DNA from: Hamiltosporidium magnivora
Taxonomy: Eukaryota > Microsporidia > Dubosqiidae
Direction of reading: 5' to 3'
Assembly: GCA_004325065.1 (NCBI GenBank)
Contig: PITI01000361.1
Location: 1-13,700, forward strand
Length of the DNA stretch: 13,700 bases
Shown: positions 1 through 7,423 of the stretch, one piece after another
Layout: every line of letters begins with the position of its first letter
How positions within the stretch are numbered: position 1 is the stretch's first letter
Position numbers and translations under genes: made by a program
The notes under the pieces: model-generated
What the model saw: the letters and a program-made list of their open reading frames with translations, nothing else
What the model was told of the DNA's origin: nothing
Database searches by the model: none

Positions 1-1
1 A

Positions 2-127
2 AAATATAAAGCCCCCTTTATTTTACAAGGAGGAACCACTTTAGAGGAACCGACCAATAACATAAATGAAGAGTCGGATTTGGAAGAAGAGACAAAAGTG
101 GTCAAAGAGGTAGAAGAAAACATGTAA
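2..127 (+). CDS. C-terminal end of an unidentified acidic protein (partial)
   Basis: From base 2 the frame stays open for 41 codons and stops at TAA 125-127. The visible C-terminus begins KYKAPFILQGG and ends in an acidic, Glu-rich tail (EESDLEEETKVV, then EVEENM). Forty-one open codons are unusual in DNA this AT-rich, and the stretch is richer in G+C than the spacer that follows, which favours a real gene end. The rest of the gene lies left of the window. It would converge with the seryl-tRNA synthetase gene, about 290 bases away. I do not recognise the protein, and the acidic tail alone does not identify a family. Confidence 0.5.
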   Translation, partial: KYKAPFILQGGTTLEEPTNNINEESDLEEETKVVKEVEENM

Positions 128-414
128 AAATGGTAAAAAATATTTTAACCCAGAATTTTATTAAATAAAAAAAAATACAAATGTAGAAGAAAATCTTAAA
201 TTAGATTTAAAGCATAAGTTTTTCAGAATTTTTGAAGAAAAAAATCTGAAAATTCATAAAAATTTAAGAAGAAAAAGATCATTCGAAGTCAGAATTTTCG
301 TATATAAAAAAATATGTAAATTCATAAAAATTTAAGATGAAAAAATAATATTTTTCTAATCTAAAACACGAACTAATATATTCAATGAAAGAAATTTTAT
401 TAAAGTAAGATTTC
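128..414. other. Convergent intergenic spacer, AT-rich
   Basis: No gene is supportable here. The spacer lies between the 3' ends of the partial gene and the SerRS gene. It contains a short imperfect direct repeat (about 25 bases, 251-275 and 320-344, both starting AATTCATAAAAATTTAAGA). A TTTATT at 396-401 reads AATAAA on the minus strand about 14 bases beyond the SerRS stop codon and could be its polyadenylation signal, but such hexamers are frequent by chance at this base composition. Confidence 0.6.
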
Positions 415-1854
415 TCATTTCAGATACGGAATAAAATCTTTTTTAAAATATTTTCGTAAAACTTCAGGAACAATCACTCCATCTTCACTTTGATAATTTT
501 CCAAGATACAACATAAAGTACGCTGTATTGCACAGAGAGTACCATTAAGCATATGAACATAAACTTTCTTAGCATTTTCTTTACCAACACCAAATCTTAC
601 TTCAAGTTCTCTACTTTGAAAATCAGTACAATTAGAAACACTGACAAGTTCTCTGTACCTGTCACTTCCTGGGAAAGAAGCTTCTAAATCATATTTAATA
701 GAAGCAGCATCGTTCATTTCCCCTGAAACTATACCAACTACTCGATGAGAAATATCTAAAGATTTGTAAAATTGAACTGAATTTTCTACCATTTCATGAA
801 ATATTTTCATCGACTGTGAAGGTTCAGAAATAACAAATTGTTCTATTTTTTCAAACTGATGTACACGAAAGATTCCTTGATTGTCTTTTCCGTGTGCACC
901 TGCTTCTTTACGGAAACATAAACTCTGCCCGCAGTAATATAAAGGTAGTGTAGAAGGATCTAATCTTTCATTGTAATGAAATGCAGTCAATGGTTGCTCT
1001 GATGTAGCAATAAGATATAAATCTTCTTCTAATTTGTATAATTGTTCATCAAAATCACTCAACTGAACTGTTTTTGCCATCACATCTTTATTGAGAAAAA
1101 CGGGTGGCTGAATCAATAAAAAATTTTTTTCTTTAAGAAAATCAACAGCATAATTTATTAGAGATAGCGAAAGATAAGCCAATTCTCCCATCAAAAAATA
1201 TCCACGGTGTCCAGAAATACGAGAACCTCTTATAGTATCCGCACCAATTATTTTAGAACATATTTCTGGATAAGACAATGAAGCTTTTACTTTACGATCA
1301 CTTTGAAATGTAAAAATTATAGGATTGTCTTCTTCTGACTTTGAAACTATAACATCTTCATGTAAAATATTTCCTATGGACTTTAAAAGATTGTTTATTT
1401 GCTGTTCAATTTCAGTTACCAAAGTAATTATTTTATTTTTTTCTTCTTTCAATTTTTCCTGTTCATTTTTGAGGTTTTCAAGTAAAATATTATCTTCTTG
1501 CCCCATTTTTGCTTCGTTAATATTTCTTTCTTCATTCTTACCATTTATATCCTCAATAATTATTTCTTTTTCATTATTAAGTTTTGTATTGTCTTTGTCT
1601 CCATCAACAATCTTAATATTACTCATTTTTTTATTTATTTCTGTATTTTTAGATTTCTTTTTTAAATCTGCAATTTTCGTATTATTTATATTTATTTCTT
1701 TATTTATTTGATCTAAATTATATCTTTGTTTAATACGTTCTTTGTCTAAATTTCTTATTTCAATTACTTTATTAGAATCTTTAAATCGTTTATTTTCACT
1801 TTCTATTACCTTTTCAAAAGTTTCGTCGTTTCTTATTAAATTTATGTCGATCAT
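415..1854 (-). CDS. SES1: Seryl-tRNA synthetase, cytosolic (class II aaRS)
   Basis: This 479-residue protein charges tRNA-Ser with serine in the cytosol. The N-terminus MIDINLIRND matches the usual eukaryotic SerRS start, and the next Met (residue 77) would remove half of the tRNA-binding arm. Residues about 25-160 form the helical coiled-coil arm. The class II catalytic core follows: motif 1 region about 196-252, the serine-binding TSE loop ATSEQP (283-288), motif 2 CFRKEAGAHG...FRVHQFEK (313-336), the SNCTDFQSR segment (407-415), and motif 3 around NGTLCAIQRT (437-446, Arg445). Length is between those of the yeast and human enzymes. Residues about 71-120 at the tip of the arm are Asn/Glu/Lys/Asp-rich and look like a lineage-specific insert; the C-terminal extension of animal enzymes is absent. 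No frameshift or missing catalytic segment is seen. The gene is divergent from the Rqc2/NEMF gene. Confidence 0.97.
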   Translation of the reverse strand: MIDINLIRNDETFEKVIESENKRFKDSNKVIEIRNLDKERIKQRYNLDQINKEININNTKIADLKKKSKNTEINKKMSNIKIVDGDKDNTKLNNEKEIIIEDINGKNEERNINEAKMGQEDNILLENLKNEQEKLKEEKNKIITLVTEIEQQINNLLKSIGNILHEDVIVSKSEEDNPIIFTFQSDRKVKASLSYPEICSKIIGADTIRGSRISGHRGYFLMGELAYLSLSLINYAVDFLKEKNFLLIQPPVFLNKDVMAKTVQLSDFDEQLYKLEEDLYLIATSEQPLTAFHYNERLDPSTLPLYYCGQSLCFRKEAGAHGKDNQGIFRVHQFEKIEQFVISEPSQSMKIFHEMVENSVQFYKSLDISHRVVGIVSGEMNDAASIKYDLEASFPGSDRYRELVSVSNCTDFQSRELEVRFGVGKENAKKVYVHMLNGTLCAIQRTLCCILENYQSEDGVIVPEVLRKYFKKDFIPYLK

Positions 1855-1860
1855 CTTTTT

Positions 1861-1865
1861 GAGGG
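1861..1865 (-). promoter_or_regulatory. CCCTC start-proximal motif of the SerRS gene
   Basis: Read on the minus strand the sequence is TTCCCTCAAAAAGATG, so CCCTC lies six bases before the start codon in an otherwise almost pure A/T region. CCC-like motifs just upstream of start codons have been reported as widespread microsporidian transcription signals. The same motif precedes the other complete gene in this window. The role is inferred; no transcript start is visible. Confidence 0.6.
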
Positions 1866-1929
1866 AATAAAAAAAAATATAAAAAAATTCAATGAAAAAG
1901 AAACAAATTGAAAATTTAATTTATGTTTT

Positions 1930-2101
1930 GATAATAAAAATATTGAATGATATGTTACTTAGACAATAAAAATATTAAATGATTGCTACTTAGACAATAA
2001 AAATATTAAATGATATGTTGCTTAGATAATAAATATATTAAATGATATGTTACTTAGACAATAAATATTAAATTATATGCTACTTAGACAATAAAAATAT
2101 T
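1930..2101. repeat. 32-bp tandem repeat array upstream of SerRS
   Basis: Five full units start at 1930, 1962, 1993, 2025 and 2057 (30-32 bases each), and a partial unit starts at 2087 and fades near 2101. The unit reads roughly GACAATAAAAATATTAAATG followed by ATATGTTACTTA. Units differ by single substitutions and 1-2 base deletions, so the array is somewhat aged. It begins 75 bases upstream of the SerRS start codon. There is no open frame across it and no sign of a mobile element. Confidence 0.95.
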
Positions 2102-2929
2102 TGGTTTATCGTTAGTTTAAATAATTGATATATAAACTTATATATTTTAGAACGGATAATTTATTTTAAAATGATTAAAATTAGATTTATTTCTTATAAT
2201 TCAGAATAAATATAAAAAATAGAATTTACATATTTTAAAAATACTTTTTTGAATTTTTTTCTCTTTTTTTAAGAAATTTTTTATCTGTTAAAGACGATAA
2301 ACTTATTTCGTAATCACTCTTTTAAGAAATATTTACTGATTTTAAATTATAATATTACTAACAGTCATTTTTAGATAGTAAAATATATTTGAATATAATC
2401 TTTCCTTGATTAATTATCTTAGATACAATTATATACATTAGAATGTATATGTTTATATAATTTAGTAATGTCCCGACGACGACTCACCTCGAAATGTTTA
2501 ATTGGTTATAAAAATATGTTTATACAACACAAGTTTGATTTAACGCATTTTTATTATCTACGTAAACCAAAAGTATAATATAATTATTTTAAAAGTGATA
2601 TAATATGAATATTATGTACAAAATCCATTTTAATTGTTTAAATCCGTGTTATAACAATTATTTCTAAGTTTAAATAATATTTTTACTTTTTTATATGCAA
2701 TGAATTTGTAGAACAAATATTTTTTTCTTAATATTGAATATTTATTTGAATTTCTGAATATATAAATGCCTTTTCAAAGTCTATTTCAATGGAAATACAA
2801 ATTATACAAGTACTAATAATATTAATAAATATTTGAACACTATTAAATACTACAAATAATAATATAAAAAATAATACGTATTCTATTAATAAAACTTAAT
2901 TTTAAAAAAAGTAGAATGAGCTGTATTTT
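2102..2929. other. AT-rich intergenic DNA with no supportable gene
   Basis: All six frames are broken by frequent stops. Two local features stand out: a small GC-richer patch at 2470-2500 (CCCGACGACGACTCACCTCG) and a 20-base near-perfect palindrome at 2431-2450. No tRNA or rRNA signature was recognised. Confidence 0.6.
2431..2450. repeat. Short perfect inverted repeat (9-bp arms, 2-base loop)
   Basis: ATATACATT at 2431-2439 and AATGTATAT at 2442-2450 are exact reverse complements separated by AG. At this base composition short A/T palindromes are expected, but a 9-bp arm with a tight loop is at the long end. It may be a cruciform or a protein-binding site; no function is shown. Confidence 0.7.
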
Positions 2930-3180
2930 TACCATGAGATTTACGCTGTTCCGGGTTTAAAGTAGAAAACTTCTCTCTAAACACTTCGCCAGTAATCCCT
3001 AAGATACCCAAAGCATCTAATTTAAAAGGCGTATAGAATCCAATTAATGAGCGAGGAATTTTCCTGATATTCGTTAATATCTGTTCCATGGGGTGTGATT
3101 TTAGATCGAACCCTTGATAGGCCCCCCCTCTCCAAAGTAAGCAGCATTCCCACTAAATCCACACTTTCCAAACCTTGAAT
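2930..3180 (-). pseudogene. GC-richer relic with two overlapping open frames, unidentified
   Basis: This stretch is clearly less AT-rich than its flanks. On the minus strand one frame stays open for about 50 codons (with VDLVGMLLTLERGGLSRV and ending INWILYAF, stop). A second frame then stays open from an ATG at 3087-3089 down to the TAA at 2886 (with RSLIGFYTPFKLDALGIL and KSHGKNTAHSTFF). Two partly overlapping open frames fit one older coding region broken by a frameshift inside a run of Cs (seven C at 3122-3128) or nearby. No domain is recognised. It may belong to the same repeat family as the adjacent inverted-repeat arm. A small real gene of 67 codons (2886-3089) cannot be excluded. Confidence 0.3.
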
Positions 3181-3299
3181 TTCATATTAAGATATATATC
3201 GGAGGATACATGGAGTTCATTAAAACTTTGTGATGTCATACCAACAAATATAACCTGCTATTTAACATTCCCAACTCTGAAAATAAAATTTTTCTGTAT

Positions 3300-3545
3300 C
3301 TTTCAGCCCACAATTCTTCTAATTCGAGTTAGAAAGGCTAAGTTTCTATACTTTTACATAGCAATTACCTACAAGTTCAGCAGCGGTCTGCAATCTAGTT
3401 ACATAAAAAACTACAAAATAAATTTGTGTGAAAAGGTTCGAACTTTCGTATACCTTCTTCTTCTCAGACAAGTTCACAAGAATAACCGAAGACGTAGTGT
3501 AGCTTTATTCCCACCAAACATTCAAAATTTGATATCCACACCACA
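3300..3545 (+). repeat. Dispersed repeat, copy A (inverted relative to copy B at the right edge)
   Basis: This segment aligns along about 245 bases with the reverse complement of 13452-13700. Exact blocks are 3361-3373 with 13619-13631, 3383-3396 with 13596-13609, and the 20-base block 3398-3417 with 13575-13594, in collinear order. Between the blocks are many substitutions and a few small indels, so the copies are old. In both copies the same plus-sense frame is open across the central part (AITY..., GLQS, YIKNYK), and copy B stops early after a one-base deletion. That hints at former coding sequence, but no family is recognised. The left limit of copy A cannot be set because copy B is cut by the window edge. 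Confidence 0.85.
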
Positions 3546-3801
3546 AATAAACAATTTATATTAATACAAGCAACAGCCATAATTTTAGGTTTTATTTATA
3601 ATTACATCTCCAATAAATGATAAAAAATATTTATAAAATGAAATTAAATTGAATTCCAATTTCTAAAGTTCTTAGAAATATTTTTTTATAACCAAAAATA
3701 AATACCGACTTATGTTTTCCCTAGCCAATTAAAATAATTAAATTTATACTTCCTTTAAATATTCACTAAACAATAAAAATGCTTTTCTTAAATTCAAAAT
3801 T
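3546..3801. other. AT-rich intergenic DNA, nothing recognised
   Basis: The sequence between copy A of the dispersed repeat and the tandem array upstream of the Rqc2/NEMF gene has no open frame worth calling, no RNA gene signature and no clear repeat. Confidence 0.6.
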
Positions 3802-4030
3802 CCTCACTTCTGTCAAAGGCTGTTTAAATCAAAAACTAAAAAAATATTTTCCCTCACTTCTATAATTCTCAAGGGTGTTTAAATCAAAAACTAATAAAAT
3901 ATTTTCCCTCACCTCTATCAATTCCCAGAGTTTTTCAACTCAAAAACTAAAAAATATTTCTCCTCACCTCTGTAAATTCCCAGGGGTGTTTAAATCAAAC
4001 ATTAATAAAATAAAATAATGACTTCCCCTC
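3802..4030. repeat. Degenerate 50-65-bp tandem array with CCTCAC(C/T)TCT units before Rqc2/NEMF
   Basis: Units begin with CCTCAC(C/T)TCT at 3802, 3852, 3907 and 3962 (spacing 50, 55, 55), each followed by a segment like TTCCCAGGGGTGTTTAAATC and then an A-rich run. A fifth head, CCCTC, stands at 4026-4030, 65 bases on, directly before the gene's start codon. Each unit therefore repeats the short C-rich motif that also stands next to the start codons in this window. The array looks like local duplication of promoter-region DNA. Whether the upstream motif copies are used is unknown. Confidence 0.9.
4025..4030 (+). promoter_or_regulatory. CCCCTC start-proximal motif of the Rqc2/NEMF gene
   Basis: CCCCTC is followed by the 12 bases TAAAATATAAAA and then the ATG at 4043. 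This is the counterpart of the CCCTC six bases before the SerRS start codon, and it fits the CCC-like signals described just upstream of microsporidian genes. It is also the last head of the tandem array that ends here. Confidence 0.6.
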
Positions 4031-4042
4031 TAAAATATAAAA

Positions 4043-7000
4043 ATGAAACAAAAATTTACATTTCTTGACATTTCAACCATAGTAAACGAACTATCAGAAA
4101 CACTTCCAACCCAATACATAACAAACGTACACTCATCAAAAACAAAAACGTTTTATATTTCACTTTCCTCCAAAAAAATACTTCTTATCCAACCAGGCAC
4201 CAGAATACATCTAAGTGATGAGCGAGACCAAGAAATTAACCATTTTACTGTTGTTCTACGTAAACATCTAAGACGTAAGAAGATACGTTCTGTTGTTCAA
4301 CACACACACGATCGTGTAATTATAATAGAGTGTTACGACAATAAAAGTGTTATATTTGTTGTAATTGAGATGTTCTCACAAGGAAATATTTTACTTTTAG
4401 ACACGGAAAATACAATAATAGCTCTTTATCGGATTGTTAGAGATATGAATGTTAAAAGAGGAGAAAAATATTCATTTAATGATGTTTCAATGACATACAC
4501 GTATGAAATGTACAAAAGATTAGGAAAAAAGGATTTTCTTTCTTTTGACAAAATTCTTAGCGAATATATTTTAAAAAATAGTGAAAGCGGAGAAACTAAT
4601 AATAATTTAGAAAATATTCAATCTGAGGAGAATAAAATAAATATAGAAAATGAAAATATAGAAAGTGAAAATATAGAAAGTGAAAATATTAAGAAAACCG
4701 ATGAGAATAATAAAATTAAGGAAACTGATGAGAATATTAAGAAAATCGATGAGAATAATGATATTATAGAAAATGAAAATATTATAGAATCTAAAAAGTG
4801 CAATAAAAGTAAAGAAAATGAAAGTAAAAATATTGAATTAGATGTCACACCTCTCACTGACAGTAACGGTGACAAAGTTGTAAATCCATGTCCCCCTTCC
4901 TTCTTCAACAATTCTAAATTTTTTACTTCCTTTTTTACAGATTTACTTAAAAAAATTACTTCTTTAAAGAACAAAGGATATATTTATTTAAAAAACAACA
5001 AACCTGACTCCTTTCTTCCTGTTCTGATACCAACACTTCCACATATTTCCTTTGATTCGTACAACACAGCAATTGATTGTTTTTTTAAAGTTTCTTTAAA
5101 TAAAAACATAAAAATTAAAGAATTAGAAAATTTAGAAAAACTAAAAAATCTTTCTATAAACACACTTCCCTCTCAAAATATAGAATCAGGAAAATTAGAA
5201 AAATTGGAAAAATTGGAAAAAGGAGGTAAATTAGAAAATGAAGAAAATGAAGGTAAAAATTTAATGTCTTCAAACTCAATAAAAAATAGAGAAATTAAGG
5301 AAGAAAATAAAGAAGAAAATACAAAAATATCTAAAATAATAATAAATTATGATAAAAGATTAAATTTGTTAAAAGAAACGCATAAAAACATTCTTTGTAC
5401 GATTTATGTATTTTTAGAAAATCAAAATATTATTGAAGAAGCACTTGTTGTGTGTAACAGAGTTATTGAGAATAAAATAGATTGGAATGAATTTCTAAGA
5501 TTTAAAGAAGAAGAAGATTTGAAAGGTAATAAAGTAAGTAAATGTATTAAAAGTGTAGATTTTAAAAAGAAAGAAGTAACTTTTACAGTGGAAGGAAGTA
5601 GAAATATAAAAAATAAAATTGAGAATAAAAATAAAATTGAGAATAAAAATATAAAAGATAATGTAAGAAATTCAAATATAGAAATTAAAAATATAAGAAA
5701 TAAAAAAATAGAAAATAGAAAAATAGAAAATAAAAATATAAGAAATAAAAATATTATTAATATAAAGAATGATACGGATGAAACTTATAATGAAGAAATA
5801 ATTGAAGACAACGAATTGGTGGATTATACGGCTACATTTGACATTCTGGTTTCCTTTCAGAAGAATATTAGCAATCAATATGATAAAATTAGAAAAATTA
5901 AAGAAAAAATAGAAAAAAGTGAGAATTCGTATGAATCTGTGATAAAAAAAGTGACAAAAAGATTTGAGAAGGCAAATATTTCAACAAAAAAGGACAAGAA
6001 AAGGGTGGTGGCTGTACAACAACCAAGTAAGTTGCTTTGGTTTAGAAAATTTCATTTTTTCTTTACAAAAAATCATTTTCTTGTGCTTGGCGGCAAAAAC
6101 TCGTCACAAAATGAAACTTTGGTTAAAAAATATTTAGAAAAAAATGATTTTTATTTTCATGGCGACATACAAGGAAGTGCCAGTGTTATACTTAAATCTA
6201 AAACACCTAAAAATGTTTTTAAAATTAGCAAAATAGATTTTGAAAACGAAAAAATAAATAAAAATAAAGAAACTGAATTTGAAAAATTAAATAAAGAATT
6301 TGACTTTGAAAAAATAAATGAAAATAAGGAATTTGAATATTTTAAAGAAAGAATGGAAAAAATAAATAATTCAAATGAAATGGAAAAAATAAATAATTCA
6401 ATGAAAAATAAAGAATTAAATAATTCAATGAAAAATAAAAATAAAGAATTAAATGATTTGAATGAAAATGAAATGGAAAAAATAAATAATTCAATTAAAA
6501 ATAAAGAATTAAATAATTCAAATGAAAATGAAATGGAAAAAATAAGTAATTCAAATGAAATGAAAGAGACAAAAAAACCTTTAAATGAAGATATAGAAGA
6601 TGGGAATAATTCTTATTTATTAAAAGATTTTTCAAACGAACAAATTATAGAAAAACCTGAAGAAATTGATATATCACAAGCAGCAGATCTTACACTGTGT
6701 ATGTCCAAGTGTTGGGAAAATAATGTAATAGGTGGTGTTTATTATGTAAGTGAAGAACAAGTCAGTAAGAGTTGTGAAAGTGGAGAGTATGTAAGTAAAG
6801 GTGGTTTTATTGTACGAGGAAAGAAAAATTATGTCACTACTTTTAGACTTGAAATGGGAGTTGGAATTTATTTTAAACTAAAAAATAATTTAAAAAACGA
6901 AGAAATAATTTTTACAGAGAAAATCAAAGAAAACGAAAAAAAAATTAAAAAAAATAAGGAAAATAAAGAAAATAAAAAAAATAAGGAAATCAAAGAAGGA

Positions 7001-7423
7001 GATGAAATGGAAGAAAATAAGAAGAACAAAGGAAGAGATGGAATTAAGGAAATAGGAATTGATGAAATGGAAGAAAATAAGAAGAACAAAGGAAGAGATG
7101 AAATTGATAAAAATACATTTAAAAATATACAGAATAGAGATATTATTAGATATGATGATTTTATATTTGTTACATCTTTATTTGGTGATGAAAATGTAGA
7201 ATATTGTTTTCCTTACTGTGCGCCTTGGAAATCTTTAAGAAATAATAAATTTAAGGTAAGATTATTACCTGGTAATGTAAAGAAGGGTAAATTGATTAAA
7301 GAGGTGGTGGGGAAGTTTTTAGGGCAAGCAAATGAATTTGAAAAGGGGTTTATTAAAAAAGTTGGAGTTGAAGAATTTATGGAAGCCATTTTTTTTGGAT
7401 GTAAAATCGGAAAAGATATTTAA
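4043..7423 (+). CDS. RQC2: Rqc2/NEMF-type ribosome quality control factor (NFACT family)
   Basis: Rqc2/NEMF binds 60S subunits holding stalled peptidyl-tRNA, helps recruit the Listerin/Ltn1 ligase, and in yeast directs CAT-tailing. This 1126-residue protein shows the whole family plan. NFACT-N spans about 1-150: FLDIS with Asp9, PGTRIHLS 51-58, RKHLRRKKIRS 73-83, HDRVI 89-93, MFSQGNILLLD near 110-120. A conserved middle part includes PHISFDSYNTAIDCFF (near 330) and IDWNEF (near 478). A coiled coil runs from about 594 to 650, NFACT-R from about 663 (LLWFRKFHFFF, VLGGKNSSQNE, HGDIQGSASV, AADLTLC near 880, GGFIVRGKKNY near 918), and NFACT-C from about 1057 (YCAPWKSL, KFKVRLLPGNVKKGK). Asp9 and Asp90-Arg91 match the yeast residues Asp9, Asp98 and Arg99 needed for CAT-tailing. 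Five Asn/Lys/Glu-rich inserts (about 178-275, 355-430, 518-590, 722-877, 955-1028) interrupt the domains. An AATAAA lies at 7454-7459. No introns or frameshifts are seen. Confidence 0.96.
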   Translation: MKQKFTFLDISTIVNELSETLPTQYITNVHSSKTKTFYISLSSKKILLIQPGTRIHLSDERDQEINHFTVVLRKHLRRKKIRSVVQHTHDRVIIIECYDNKSVIFVVIEMFSQGNILLLDTENTIIALYRIVRDMNVKRGEKYSFNDVSMTYTYEMYKRLGKKDFLSFDKILSEYILKNSESGETNNNLENIQSEENKINIENENIESENIESENIKKTDENNKIKETDENIKKIDENNDIIENENIIESKKCNKSKENESKNIELDVTPLTDSNGDKVVNPCPPSFFNNSKFFTSFFTDLLKKITSLKNKGYIYLKNNKPDSFLPVLIPTLPHISFDSYNTAIDCFFKVSLNKNIKIKELENLEKLKNLSINTLPSQNIESGKLEKLEKLEKGGKLENEENEGKNLMSSNSIKNREIKEENKEENTKISKIIINYDKRLNLLKETHKNILCTIYVFLENQNIIEEALVVCNRVIENKIDWNEFLRFKEEEDLKGNKVSKCIKSVDFKKKEVTFTVEGSRNIKNKIENKNKIENKNIKDNVRNSNIEIKNIRNKKIENRKIENKNIRNKNIINIKNDTDETYNEEIIEDNELVDYTATFDILVSFQKNISNQYDKIRKIKEKIEKSENSYESVIKKVTKRFEKANISTKKDKKRVVAVQQPSKLLWFRKFHFFFTKNHFLVLGGKNSSQNETLVKKYLEKNDFYFHGDIQGSASVILKSKTPKNVFKISKIDFENEKINKNKETEFEKLNKEFDFEKINENKEFEYFKERMEKINNSNEMEKINNSMKNKELNNSMKNKNKELNDLNENEMEKINNSIKNKELNNSNENEMEKISNSNEMKETKKPLNEDIEDGNNSYLLKDFSNEQIIEKPEEIDISQAADLTLCMSKCWENNVIGGVYYVSEEQVSKSCESGEYVSKGGFIVRGKKNYVTTFRLEMGVGIYFKLKNNLKNEEIIFTEKIKENEKKIKKNKENKENKKNKEIKEGDEMEENKKNKGRDGIKEIGIDEMEENKKNKGRDEIDKNTFKNIQNRDIIRYDDFIFVTSLFGDENVEYCFPYCAPWKSLRNNKFKVRLLPGNVKKGKLIKEVVGKFLGQANEFEKGFIKKVGVEEFMEAIFFGCKIGKDI
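4575..4866 (+). repeat. Low-complexity insert 1 in Rqc2/NEMF
   Basis: Residues about 178-275 are built from short Asn/Glu/Ile/Lys repeats such as ENIESENIESENIKK and DENNKIKETDENIKKIDENN, encoded by imperfect GAAAATATAGAAAGT-type repeats. The insert follows the N-terminal domain and precedes conserved family sequence (PHISFDSYNTA), so it interrupts the protein without breaking the frame. Confidence 0.9.
6206..6670 (+). repeat. Low-complexity insert 4, inside the NFACT-R domain
   Basis: About 155 residues separate SASVILKSKTP from AADLTLC, two pieces that lie close together in other NFACT-R domains. The insert consists of variants of NEMEKINNS and KNKELNNS. At the DNA level GAAATGGAAAAAATAA recurs at 6377, 6470 and 6530 (spacing 93 and 60). 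It lies inside a folded RNA-binding domain, so it must loop out if the protein works. No splice-like removal is needed to keep the frame. Confidence 0.9.
7001..7120 (+). repeat. Two 60-bp direct repeats in insert 5 of Rqc2/NEMF
   Basis: Bases 7001-7040 and 7061-7100 are identical over 40 bases (unit period 60, a whole number of codons). Each encodes DEMEENKKNKGRD. Identity at the DNA level shows a recent in-frame duplication and tells how these inserts grow. The repeats lie between the NFACT-R and NFACT-C domains. Confidence 0.95.

Noticed and set aside
1325..1711. Open frame of 128 codons on the plus strand
   Set aside because: It is antisense to the low-complexity arm of SerRS. Its Phe/Ser/Ile/Leu-rich product is what the reverse of Lys/Glu/Asn codons gives.
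3175..3564. Plus-strand frame of 129 codons as a gene
   Set aside because: It overlaps dispersed-repeat copy A. Copy B keeps only part of the frame and has a stop after a one-base deletion, there is no CCCTC before the ATG, and no family is recognised, so a repeat is the safer call.
4618..4974. Minus-strand open frame within Rqc2/NEMF
   Set aside because: It is the antisense shadow of insert 1, Ser/Phe/Leu-rich, with no motif. The same holds for minus-strand frames at 5672-5878 and 6868-7089.
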